The position numbers were made by a program, and so were the translations under genes. A stretch of 28,102 nt of DNA, taken from NCBI RefSeq assembly GCF_018854495.1, contig NZ_JABBDR010000105.1, forward strand, positions 1 through 28,102, in the 5' to 3' direction. The DNA comes from Acidithiobacillus ferruginosus (GTDB lineage: Bacteria > Pseudomonadota > Gammaproteobacteria > Acidithiobacillales > Acidithiobacillaceae). This document shows, one piece after another, positions 7,200 through 14,642 of this stretch (position 1 is the stretch's first letter; each line of letters opens with the position of its first letter). A model generated the notes under the pieces. The model was not told the DNA's origin. It was given only the letters and a program-made list of their open reading frames with translations, and did not search any database.

Positions 7200-8738
7200 C
7201 TAGTATGATATCCAGGCCAGCAGTTCAAGGGTGTTATACGCAGACGCCCCATATCCAAGGGTATTGGACGACGCCGAACCAACGCCATTGAACTTGTTGT
7301 ATACGACATATCGCAAGGAGAAGCGGGTATTCCACCACGGCAGATAGGAAGCCTCTATCCATTCATTGCTGGTATCCGGAGAACCACTATTGGTGTATGT
7401 GGTACCATAGAGACCGGGGTTGGCGGATCCCCACACATTCCGGTATCCGCCCTGGATGCCGTAGTGATCATGGTACCAGTAGGTCGCGTTAATGTTGAAA
7501 AAGTTTAAATTTCCCGAAGGTGACGTTGAGTTTGCAGATATGGCTCCTGCTGGCAGAACTCCGCCTACTCCCCCAAAATGTTGCTGTTCATTTACCCATG
7601 CGGCGCGAACTGTCACGTTGTTATTGTCGTTGGTGTCCAGCCATTGAAGCTGGGTGTCGAAGTCATAGTCATCGAATGTATCAATGGGTCCACCGCTATA
7701 GTTACTGTTAGGTCCGCTTGATATAAATACCGGATTTCCGTTCACATCAAGGACGGTATTTCCATTAGGTATCGAAGCGTCATATACGCTGGACCACATG
7801 CCAAAAGCGCCGACCTCCCAGTTCCAGTCACCCCAATCGTGTTGATAAGCCAGACGGATATAAGGCGCCGCCCCGGAAAGCCTGCCGGCGGGCCCTGTGT
7901 TAAACGCCGCAAAACCACCAACCGGGTTTGTTTGGATTCCCTGACCGTTGGTATAGACATCGGCGTCTGCGTACAGCCAGTTTGCCCTGTTCGGCCCGAA
8001 GATATCGGCCCCGTAGACACCAAGACCTGCCAATGGGTAACCCGCACCCGCTGAGCCCTCAATAAAAGGCATGGGTACGTGGCCCCAGGACGAATAATCA
8101 GAGCTAAAAAATGGTGCCTGCCAGTCAGGGGTGGTATTCCACAGATCCATAGCAGTCGGCGTATTGTTGACGTCTACGCCCGTGACCAAAAGATTGTTCG
8201 TGCCCAACTTCCATGGATGGGTCCAGACAATGCTGGAGTCATCAAAATTAAATCCGCCCCCACCAGTACCACTACCTCCGCCCGAGTAGGTGAGGTGCAG
8301 AAACGAGCCGATATGTGGCGTAACTTCACCAGCATAGAACAAGCTCACCTGTTGTGGAAACTGAACATTATTGTTGGGAGATGCCCCTGCATTCGTGCCA
8401 CCAAACACCGCCTGCCCGCCACCAACATTGGTCGCCGAAGCCTGCAGAAAGATAGAAAATTGTGACACGCGGGATATGAGCAGGCCGACGCTGTTCCCGA
8501 ACTTGGCTTGGAGTTTCTGTTGCCGTTGCAGGTTTGTGGTCGTGAACCCGAGCAATTTGAACATTCTGCCCATGGGCGTCAACTGCGGGTAGGATGTGTG
8601 ACAGGCGGCGCACGACCAACCGGTCTGACGCGCAAAGGATGGCAGTGCCCAAGCACTGGAAGATAACGCCATTCCACCAACTGCTGCTAATGCTACGATC
8701 AACCTTTTCTTTTTAAAACCAACGGACGATGACACCAT
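7200..8738 (-). CDS. cyc2: Outer-membrane cytochrome c Cyc2, primary Fe(II) oxidase
   Basis: With ATG at 8738 the protein has 512 residues. An upstream in-frame ATG (8750) lies in the GGAGGGGG ribosome binding site and is unlikely. A signal peptide (about 1-31, ending in ALP) is followed by the single heme site CAACH at residues 43-47 within a short plug domain. The rest is rich in Gly, Asn, Thr, Trp and Tyr with alternating hydrophobic residues and ends in an aromatic residue (WISY), as in a beta-barrel porin. Cyc2 is the fused cytochrome-porin that takes electrons from ferrous iron outside the cell. It is about 25 residues longer than the roughly 485 I recall for A. ferrooxidans. First gene of the rus operon. 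Confidence 0.95.
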   Translation of the reverse strand: MVSSSVGFKKKRLIVALAAVGGMALSSSAWALPSFARQTGWSCAACHTSYPQLTPMGRMFKLLGFTTTNLQRQQKLQAKFGNSVGLLISRVSQFSIFLQASATNVGGGQAVFGGTNAGASPNNNVQFPQQVSLFYAGEVTPHIGSFLHLTYSGGGSGTGGGGFNFDDSSIVWTHPWKLGTNNLLVTGVDVNNTPTAMDLWNTTPDWQAPFFSSDYSSWGHVPMPFIEGSAGAGYPLAGLGVYGADIFGPNRANWLYADADVYTNGQGIQTNPVGGFAAFNTGPAGRLSGAAPYIRLAYQHDWGDWNWEVGAFGMWSSVYDASIPNGNTVLDVNGNPVFISSGPNSNYSGGPIDTFDDYDFDTQLQWLDTNDNNNVTVRAAWVNEQQHFGGVGGVLPAGAISANSTSPSGNLNFFNINATYWYHDHYGIQGGYRNVWGSANPGLYGTTYTNSGSPDTSNEWIEASYLPWWNTRFSLRYVVYNKFNGVGSASSNTLGYGASAYNTLELLAWISY

Positions 8739-9406
8739 AACCCCCTCCATAGCGGTATGCGCTTTCAGGCATATTAGATAAACAAAATACGCTCATGCGC
8801 CCGGTCTTCCTGCCAGGCTGGTAACACCAAACCACAACAACGCGATGCCAATTAATAAAACCTATAATCAAACATAATTCATAATATAAGCTTATGAAGC
8901 GTTTCTGGTTAGTCTCGACCCCACCCCTAACCAACGGTGTTGCGTTGCTAACAACACCTGCACGTTCTATTTAGTACAAACCGTAATACTTTGCAACATC
9001 TTTTTATGCTCTCATTAAAATACATGGCCAACCCTTCCATGTATTTCACGATCGCTTCACGGGTTACAATAATAATACCAATATAATCAATATGTTGTGC
9101 ATATACACTACGATATCGATCCACTAAAACACAATAGAGGAAATAAAGAACATAAGAAAAGAATTATGTGCTAACGTTGCTTAAACATGTTAATCAGACC
9201 GTTTAATTATAGGCCATGATCGCTAAATCTCCCAAAAACTGGTATGCCAAGATATCACCCAGCCAGGCACACTCAACACAAAAGCGACGGAAGGGATATC
9301 CAAGGTCACCCTGATGTACACAGCTTAGAGTTAACGTTCCCCCAGATTCCTGCCGGATACGGCGGTCTGGAAGACCCTTTTTTACCGCCGTCCAACGACC
9401 TCGCCA
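8739..9406. other. Intergenic region upstream of cyc2; no convincing gene
   Basis: This AT-rich 670-base stretch holds the cyc2 leader and regulatory region (repeats listed separately). An ORF on the minus strand at 9203-9433 overlaps the iterons, has no good ribosome binding site and matches nothing I know. From about 9050 to 9240 the sequence is AT-rich and featureless to my reading. This is probably the border between the rus operon and the plasmid-like block. Confidence 0.6.
8878..9046 (-). promoter_or_regulatory. Cluster of four inverted repeats upstream of cyc2
   Basis: Four separate dyads lie 140-310 bases before the cyc2 start: TTCATAA/TTATGAA (8878-8884, 8892-8898); TGGTTAG/CTAACCA (8906-8912, 8927-8933); GGTGTTG/CAACACC (8936-8942, 8952-8958); and a perfect 10-bp pair AAATACATGG/CCATGTATTT (9018-9027, 9037-9046). 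The last could be a terminator for anything transcribed toward cyc2, as TTTTAATG follows it on the minus strand. The other three look like operator sites. The rus operon is known to respond to iron versus sulfur through regulators such as RegBA and others; which protein would bind these sites is not visible. Confidence 0.5.
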
Positions 9407-9560
9407 ACACGCGGTTTCAGGTGCATCTGACACGCGGTTTCAGGTGCATCTGACACGCGGTTTCAGGTGCGCAGACGCGCGGTTTCAAGTGCGATAACAC
9501 GCGCGTTCACGTGCAAACACACGCGGTGTCAGATGCACTCAGACGCGCGGTTTCAGGTGC
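9407..9560 (+). repeat. Seven iteron-like direct repeats, candidate plasmid origin
   Basis: Seven copies of an 18-base unit close to ACACGCGGTTTCAGGTGC start at 9407, 9430, 9453, 9475, 9497, 9519 and 9543, i.e. a period of 22-24 bases, with spacers of 4-6 bases. Units 1-3 are identical; units 4-7 vary at one to three positions. The spacing of about two helical turns is typical of iterons bound by plasmid Rep proteins. An AT-rich segment with TTAACTGTTTAACTAAATTAACGA follows at about 9622-9645 and could be the melting region. A RepA gene is 4 kb away on the same strand, so this is a candidate oriV, although iterons usually lie closer to rep. Confidence 0.72.
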
Positions 9561-9857
9561 AGAAAACAGGCCGCAGCCCAATAATAACGGGCCTTCCAAA
9601 AAGCGTAACTCGCGCGCGCGTATTAACTGTTTAACTAAATTAACGACCACTCACCAAAAAAACCGGGGCATCCATTCTGAAGGGCTAAACCCCAATCAAG
9701 AAGTAGGGATTATGCTGCTGTCGGATCACAGGCTGAAACTGCCTGCACCGATAGAGGCAGGTGGTTGCAAACCTCGACGCATATTCTTGAAAGCCCATAC
9801 AGATACTGGAGCCTTAGAACTATTATCGACCGCACAGTGAGCGATACGGATGGACGC
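9561..9857. other. Non-coding stretch between iterons and the IS66 remnant
   Basis: This holds a GC-rich then AT-rich segment just after the iterons (GCGCGCGCGT near 9611 then TTAACT...TTAACGA), possibly the unwinding part of the origin. The remaining 200 bases contain short frames without ribosome binding sites. I see no recognisable gene. Confidence 0.4.
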
Positions 9858-10100
9858 ATGCCATTAGACACCATACCGCTTCCCGACAGCCCCAACGTCT
9901 TACGCGCCCCGGCGCTGGATCTGCTGCAAAAGCAGGAAGCCTCCGAAGCAGAAGGCGCGGAACGTGCCCATCATATCGCCGTGGGCTGCGAAACCTCGTC
10001 CACGCTTGGAAAGCACCTCTCCAAACTGCAGCGCCGGCGATTTGGGCGCCGTTCGGAAAAACTCTCCCCTAAACAGATCAGCTTCCGGAAAGAGGCCTGA
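9858..10100 (+). pseudogene. IS66-family transposase (TnpC) N-terminal remnant
   Basis: The 80-residue frame from ATG 9858 contains ALDLLQKQEASEAEGAER and then KLQRRRFGRRSEKLSPKQ, the leucine-zipper-like helix and FGRRSEKL motif that begin IS66 TnpC proteins. The frame then stops, and no zinc-finger, DDE catalytic domain, tnpA or tnpB follows. It is therefore a truncated relic; the missing part should be about 400 residues. It marks past insertion into the plasmid-like block. Confidence 0.72.
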
Positions 10101-10613
10101 ATACCGGAATCACCGCGATGGGGAGCGTGCTCGAAATGCTTCTAAACCTCGGCGACGGTGATGGCTATCCGCCAAGGAAACGAAACAGCAGGACCTCTGC
10201 AGGTCCTTCCCGCCGCCATCCCGCTCGCATGTAACTGCCCGACACCTTGCTCCGAGTGAAGGAAAGTACATCACGATCCTCTGACCTGCACCTGCACCTG
10301 CAGGTGAGTACGGTCAAAGATATTGATGATTTCAAATACGCTAGCGATCACATAACGGAAGTAGTTGGAGCCAATCCCCCTCGAAGAACTTGAACAAACG
10401 CGCCTGTTGGGGGAGTGCCACTTTCCAGCTAAAAATAAAGACCCCGCCAGTATGGTATAACCTTCTACATGACCAGAAAAATACTTCAGTTTCCGCCGAC
10501 GTTGAATCACACCTGCCTTATTCAGTCGTGGATTTTTTGTTATATTCCTAGTGTAGATGACGGCAGTAACATGTTATATTATAACGTGTTATTTATAGTT
10601 ACTACTTATCATG
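10101..10613. other. Non-coding or decayed stretch between IS66 relic and cytochrome gene
   Basis: Short ORFs here (for example minus 10271-10510, 79 residues) show no known domain and no good ribosome binding site. A CCTGCACCTGCACCTGCAG microrepeat occurs near 10283-10301. The last 70 bases (10550-10613) are very AT-rich, with repeated TGTTAT/ATAACA-type words next to the end of the cytochrome gene. Probably decayed mobile DNA. Confidence 0.4.
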
Positions 10614-11042
10614 TTATTTTATTATGTTAATTTTACTGCCTTGAGAAAGAGAAGTTAAATAACTAACGAGCGCTACCATTTTCGTGCTGTTATAAGGCAG
10701 TTGTTTACCCATAAGAGCGTTTTTGATGCACGAGTCAACTTGCATATCAAGGGTAATCACATGCCCAGCCCGTTTGTTATAGTGAGGAAAAGTAGCCGCA
10801 GCGCCGATGAGGCTGGGTATGGATTTACCGTTTGGTAGCATTCCTTTGCTACGTCCACCTCCACGATGACAGGTCATGCAGGAATTACCGCGACTTCCCA
10901 GGGATGTTGAGGCAAAAAGTGTTGCGCCGTTTTTGATAGCATTTTGCATTGCGTTTGTCGATGTTTCCGCCGAAACGGTTACACACCAGAGCAAGGCGGA
11001 TGCTGACAACGCGCTTACAAGAAAACGTATTTTATATCCCAT
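10614..11042 (-). CDS. Secreted monoheme class I cytochrome c, TsdA/SoxX-like fold
   Basis: The 142-residue protein has a signal peptide (about 1-25, ending SAE) and one heme site, CMTCH at residues 55-59. After the heme it reads LPNGKSIPSLIGAAATFPHYN, then LDMQVDSCIKNALMGKQLP and a C-terminal helix VALVSYLTSLS. The segment with a Cys, followed by A/S-M-x-G-K and the final VSYL helix, resembles the N-terminal domain of thiosulfate dehydrogenase TsdA and related SoxX/monoheme cytochromes. AAGGAG lies nine bases before ATG, so the gene looks intact and expressed. It is flanked on both sides by insertion-sequence relics inside the plasmid-like block, which suggests cargo. Its redox partner is unknown; a role in periplasmic iron or sulfur electron transfer is an inference. 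Confidence 0.82.
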   Translation of the reverse strand: MGYKIRFLVSALSASALLWCVTVSAETSTNAMQNAIKNGATLFASTSLGSRGNSCMTCHRGGGRSKGMLPNGKSIPSLIGAAATFPHYNKRAGHVITLDMQVDSCIKNALMGKQLPYNSTKMVALVSYLTSLSQGSKINIIK

Positions 11043-11319
11043 GAGTAAAATCTCCTTTTTTCAATTGGCAGCCAACCGATCTGGCTTTGTCAGGTAGTTA
11101 CCGTTCCCATGATTTGACGGGAGATCGTTATCTACACTGGCTCGAAGCCAAGCGCTAACGGTATGGAGGACCCTTAGTAGTAAAAGTCTATCCTTCGGTA
11201 TCTGGAGAACAAATGCTCCATCAACTTTTGAGAGTATAGACGATATTCGTTGTTGACGTGAGGTCGGCATTTGATAGTGGCATTAGGCATTTAGAATAGG
11301 AGCTACAAGTATGTTTATG
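11043..11319. other. Upstream region of the monoheme cytochrome gene
   Basis: A 69-residue minus-strand frame at 11061-11270 has no recognised domain and no ribosome binding site. The region probably holds the promoter of the cytochrome gene and the right-hand border of the decayed IS21 element. I could not pick out a clear promoter. Confidence 0.35.
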
Positions 11320-11936
11320 GATACTGGCGTCACCGACCGATAATATGGCGCCACCGATGTGCGGTGTAATGGCGTTATATCAAAGCGCCTGAAATGGGGG
11401 TCTCGAACGGCGTTAAGAATATGTGTTTTAGGTGATTCGGGGAATGACCGCAAGGCGTGGACACTTTCGCCATCCAGAATGATTCGATAGGCGCCGTACG
11501 GTAACCGATTGGGAAGATGTCCCCCTGCTCGGTGAAGTCGCGATTGCTGGTCGGCATAGTAGATATCCACTCGTCGCGTTCGGCGATGAGGTTGTGGAAG
11601 TCCTCATCATGGAGCGGGCGTATGGGGTTTGAGCCCGAAGTTACCGATGATAAGTAGGGTTACCTTGGCGAGTTGGCCGAAGCGCCAGTCAAGGTTACCT
11701 GTGGCACAAGCTGCATGCAGAGAGCCCATTAGAACAACCGTGGGTGTAAGGGGAACGTTCCTCTTTTGTCGGTGCCACAGCGTCCGACGATGAGGACGGG
11801 TGCCTGCTCCTGCAGGTGGCGACCGGTAGCCAGATCATGAACCAGAGGGCGATTCAAGTTCGGGAACCGGTCAAACGCGAAAACTCTAACACCTTAGCGC
11901 ATCCACACCAGGATTTGGCGAATCGTAAACATCTCA
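11320..11936 (-). mobile_element. Decayed IS21-family element (istA start fused to broken istB)
   Basis: Reading three minus-strand frames in turn gives a broken IstB ATPase: FDRFPNLNRPLVHDLA, then a degenerate Walker A GRCGTDKR (expected GPxGTGKS), LAKVTLLIIGNFGL (Walker B, expected LLIIDDFGL), then LHDEDFHNLIAERDEW, TSNRDFTE, and finally NRLPYGAYRIILDGES, matching the IstB C-terminus DRLxHxAHRIxLxGES. At least two frameshifts and lost catalytic residues show it is dead. Upstream, MFTIRQILVWMR followed by a stop looks like an IstA N-terminus, so most of istA is deleted. Near 11320-11370 repeated GGCG(T/C)CACC words resemble multiple terminal repeats of IS21 ends. Exact ends are not defined. 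Confidence 0.7.
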
Positions 11937-11944
11937 TACCTCCG

Positions 11945-12586
11945 ACTCCAAAAGCTGGGAGAATAATCTAACAAGGAAGGTTCAAGACTTTACCGAGGCA
12001 CTAAAATAGCCTTAGTTTAATATGATATGGAATCATGACATACGTAATCATTTCATCACGACTCATATCATATCGTGACACGTTGGGGTAAGTGGGCTTC
12101 GCAGGCCTTGACGAAATCTAAGGTTGGCACTGGCCTGAGCGATATTCCCGGCCCGGAAGTCGTCGTGAAACACTACCCCGGCTTTGGACAGATGGCCACC
12201 ATGGGCAGCTAACCGCGTCCACCCTCGGTCAGCTTCGAGATACAACGGGCAGAACGTGCTGAACCGCTCGATACCCCGCTTGCTGCCCGGCTTGGGCATC
12301 TCCTACCCCAGTCAGCGATGCACGTCCAATCTGTGGATAAACTCTTCCTGCAGAGCCCGTCGAGAGTATTAACAAGATTATTCTTGGTGCCCATTGGCCC
12401 CCAACGATCCCGGCTGTCTAACCGCGCTTGAGAAGGTGGGCGCATTGATAAATCATGCATCATATCCACTGATATGATATCGTAGGATATTATATCATTG
12501 GATACCGAATTACGTGATGTGCCATGGCATGATACGACGCAGTATGCTAGCATTATACACCAGTTCGCAATACGGCGTCATATGAT
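11945..12586. other. AT-rich region upstream of parA with unidentified short frames
   Basis: Apart from the repeated TATGATAT words (listed separately), this 640-base stretch has minus-strand frames of 78 and 114 residues (12063-12299, 12209-12553). Neither has a recognised domain, and the two overlap in different frames, as in a decayed gene. I cannot name what was there. Confidence 0.4.
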
Positions 12587-12593
12587 ATGATAC
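12459..12593 (+). promoter_or_regulatory. Putative operator/parS region with ATATGATAT repeats before parA
   Basis: The word ATATGATAT occurs at 12472-12480 (in CTGATATGATATCG) and again at 12580-12588 (CATATGATATGATA), where it overlaps the parA start codon. Related copies are at 12020-12028 and, inverted, about 12065-12074. Partition operons are normally self-repressed through repeats next to parA, and these sites also often act as parS, so this is the likely control and centromere region. No good Shine-Dalgarno precedes parA, because the repeat occupies that place. Confidence 0.5.
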
Positions 12594-13228
12594 TTCTTGT
12601 CGGCGGTGAGAAGGGCGGCACAGGGAAGACTACCATAGCGGTCAATTTGGCGGCAGGGTTCCGCCTACAAGGCCGTGACGTACTTCTAGTGGATACCGAC
12701 CCGCAAGGCAGCGCATCCGGTTGGTCGAGCATGCGCGAAGACCGTGATGATTCTACCCGTGTACCGTGTGTACAGAAATTTGGGAAATCACTTCAGCATG
12801 AAATAAAGGAGCTAAGTTCAAGGTATCAGGATGTTATAGTAGATGCGGGTGGGCGCGATTCCGTGGAGTTAAGGGCTGCACTGGTGGCGGTTGAACAGGT
12901 TCTCATTCCGGTTCAGGCATCGCAGTTCGACCTATGGACTATTGCGCGTATGAGTGAGTTAGTAAATAGTGCCAGCGTATTTAATGCTAATCTGCACGCA
13001 ACGGTAATTCTTTCTCGTGCACCAACAAACTTACAAATACAAGACACCTATGCCGCACGCGACATGTTACAGAGTTTTGAAAATTTAACGATGTCGAATG
13101 TTATGATACGAGATCGCATAGTTTATCGACGATCCGTTGCAGAAGGAGGTAGCGTGCTGGAGTATCAGCCGGTAGACAGAAAAGCGCAGGCGGAAGTTAC
13201 GGATCTAATAAATGAGGTGATAAGATGA
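12587..13228 (+). CDS. parA: ParA-type plasmid partition ATPase (small, type Ib-like)
   Basis: The 213-residue protein starts directly with the deviant Walker A box [11 protein letters not shown] (residues 6-16, signature Lys9 and Lys14), then [14 protein letters not shown] (Walker A', residues about 36-49) and [10 protein letters not shown] (switch/Walker B). It lacks an N-terminal DNA-binding domain, as in short type Ib ParA proteins that work with a small RHH partner. It would position plasmid copies on the nucleoid. Its stop overlaps the ATG of the next gene by four bases (ATGA), so translation is coupled. Confidence 0.92.
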   Translation: MILLVGGEKGGTGKTTIAVNLAAGFRLQGRDVLLVDTDPQGSASGWSSMREDRDDSTRVPCVQKFGKSLQHEIKELSSRYQDVIVDAGGRDSVELRAALVAVEQVLIPVQASQFDLWTIARMSELVNSASVFNANLHATVILSRAPTNLQIQDTYAARDMLQSFENLTMSNVMIRDRIVYRRSVAEGGSVLEYQPVDRKAQAEVTDLINEVIR

Positions 13229-13542
13229 GCGTAGGATTTACACGTGCTCCAAAAAATATATCAGAAAACACTGTAGAAGAATTCATATCTAAAGCCGATA
13301 TTTATAACGTATCAAAGGATGCCCTACCATGGATTGGATTACGTGACGATAAGAGAACTGAACTTTATAACATTAGGTTTACTGAAGTGGAGATGTCTAA
13401 ACTACGATTCATAGCAGAACACACTCCAAACTCTATGCAAACATTTTTAATAAAGCATATTTTGCCGGCTATTGATCGCGCTGTTGATGATGTCTTATTG
13501 GATATAAAGCGAAAAAAAGATAGTACAGATCATTCCATATGA
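13225..13542 (+). CDS. Small RHH-like protein, probable ParB/ParG-type partner of ParA
   Basis: The 105-residue product has a central segment [20 protein letters not shown] followed by [18 protein letters not shown], which fits a ribbon-helix-helix pattern (short beta strand, then two helices). The N-terminus is polar and may be flexible. It overlaps parA and repA by ATGA at both ends, so the three genes form one coupled unit. Position directly after a type Ib parA and the RHH-like pattern suggest the centromere-binding adaptor that also represses the operon. I do not recognise a named family, so this remains an inference. Confidence 0.65.
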   Translation: MSVGFTRAPKNISENTVEEFISKADIYNVSKDALPWIGLRDDKRTELYNIRFTEVEMSKLRFIAEHTPNSMQTFLIKHILPAIDRAVDDVLLDIKRKKDSTDHSI

Positions 13543-14546
13543 CTAGAGATAAGCAATACATTGGCAGTTTTCTTGCTGAGGCCTCCCAAATCAAGGATCC
13601 TTGTCTGCGGGAGGCGTTAGAGCGTGCCCGCACCGCATTTATTGAGCACCACGCAAGTGCTCAGGACATATCGGATAGGCCGCAAGACACTGAAAAAAAA
13701 GACCAAAAAGATAAGTCTGCTGCCATTGATCATCGGCAACCGGACTTTTTCGCTCTGGATATTATTGACTACGCGTTCAAAGATGACCCAGCCTCTATGG
13801 AGGCCCCGCTATATAGTCTTTCAACAAAAAAGGACACTTCGACATGGCTATGGGAGAGTGAAGACGGAAAAAAATGGGTAGAAGTTTCCTGCAACGCAGA
13901 ATATGGCCGGGCAACTCAACATGACAAAGATATTTTAATTTACTGCATGAGCCAAATTACCGCCGCCATAAACGCTGGCTTAGAAGTATCTAAAACAATT
14001 CGTTTTACGGCCCGCGACTTGCTCAAGGTAACTGGGCGGGGCGTGCGCGGGGATGATTACGATCGTTTGAAAGATGCGCTGAACAGATTGCGGGGTACCA
14101 GCATAACAACAAATATCAAGACGGGTGGAAAAGCGAGTAGGCATGCGGAAGGATTTGGTATTATTGATCGTTGGCGGGTGATTGAAAAATCTGACCCGGA
14201 TGGCCGTATGGTTGCTGTGGAGGTCACACTATCGGAATGGCTGTGGAACGGACTTACCGCGCAGGAAGTTTTAACTATTCATCCCGACTATTTCCGCCTG
14301 CGAAAGCCCCTCGAGCGTAGATTATATGAAATTGCCCGTAAGCATGTTGGTAAGCAAAGTGTGTGGGTCATCAGTCTTGGGGCGCTTCACCGTAAAAGTG
14401 GAAGTCGGTCTGTGCTGCGTAATTTTAAAGTGGATTTATCGAGAATTATAAAAGCGGATAGCATTCCGGAATATCGCTATTTTTTGGATGATGACAATAA
14501 GGTAACTATTTATATGAAAAAGTCAATGGATAAACGCGATGGGTGA
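13539..14546 (+). CDS. repA: Plasmid replication initiator, RepA of the RPA type
   Basis: The 335-residue protein has a polar N-terminal part (1-90), then features of the replication initiator protein A family: PLYSLSTKKD near residue 90, LIYCMSQITAAINAG, TARDLLKVTGRGVRGDDYDRL, TTNIKTGG, and RKPLERRLYEIARKHVG in the C-terminal half, typical of a winged-helix Rep. The ORF is complete without frameshifts. It would bind iterons and open the origin; the array at 9407-9560 is the only iteron set visible. It starts inside the stop of the RHH-like gene. Being last in the operon, its expression is tied to partition gene control. Confidence 0.88.
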   Translation: MTRDKQYIGSFLAEASQIKDPCLREALERARTAFIEHHASAQDISDRPQDTEKKDQKDKSAAIDHRQPDFFALDIIDYAFKDDPASMEAPLYSLSTKKDTSTWLWESEDGKKWVEVSCNAEYGRATQHDKDILIYCMSQITAAINAGLEVSKTIRFTARDLLKVTGRGVRGDDYDRLKDALNRLRGTSITTNIKTGGKASRHAEGFGIIDRWRVIEKSDPDGRMVAVEVTLSEWLWNGLTAQEVLTIHPDYFRLRKPLERRLYEIARKHVGKQSVWVISLGALHRKSGSRSVLRNFKVDLSRIIKADSIPEYRYFLDDDNKVTIYMKKSMDKRDG

Positions 14547-14642
14547 TAGTGGTTCCCGGCGCTGGGTAGGCTGTTCTTAGTCGATATATTTTTTGGGGTA
14601 TGCCGTGCCCGCCAGAAGCTTGCTTGTAACGCCCGTTCAAGT

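Noticed and set aside
9203..9433. Minus-strand 76-residue ORF over the iterons
   Set aside because: It overlaps the repeat array, has no ribosome binding site and no recognised domain.
9407..9560. CRISPR-like array of regular repeats
   Set aside because: Units are 18 bases with 4-6 base spacers and no cas genes; the 22-24 base period fits iterons, not CRISPR.
12063..12553. Minus-strand ORFs upstream of parA as genes
   Set aside because: Overlapping in different frames, no recognised domain and no ribosome binding sites; more likely decayed DNA.
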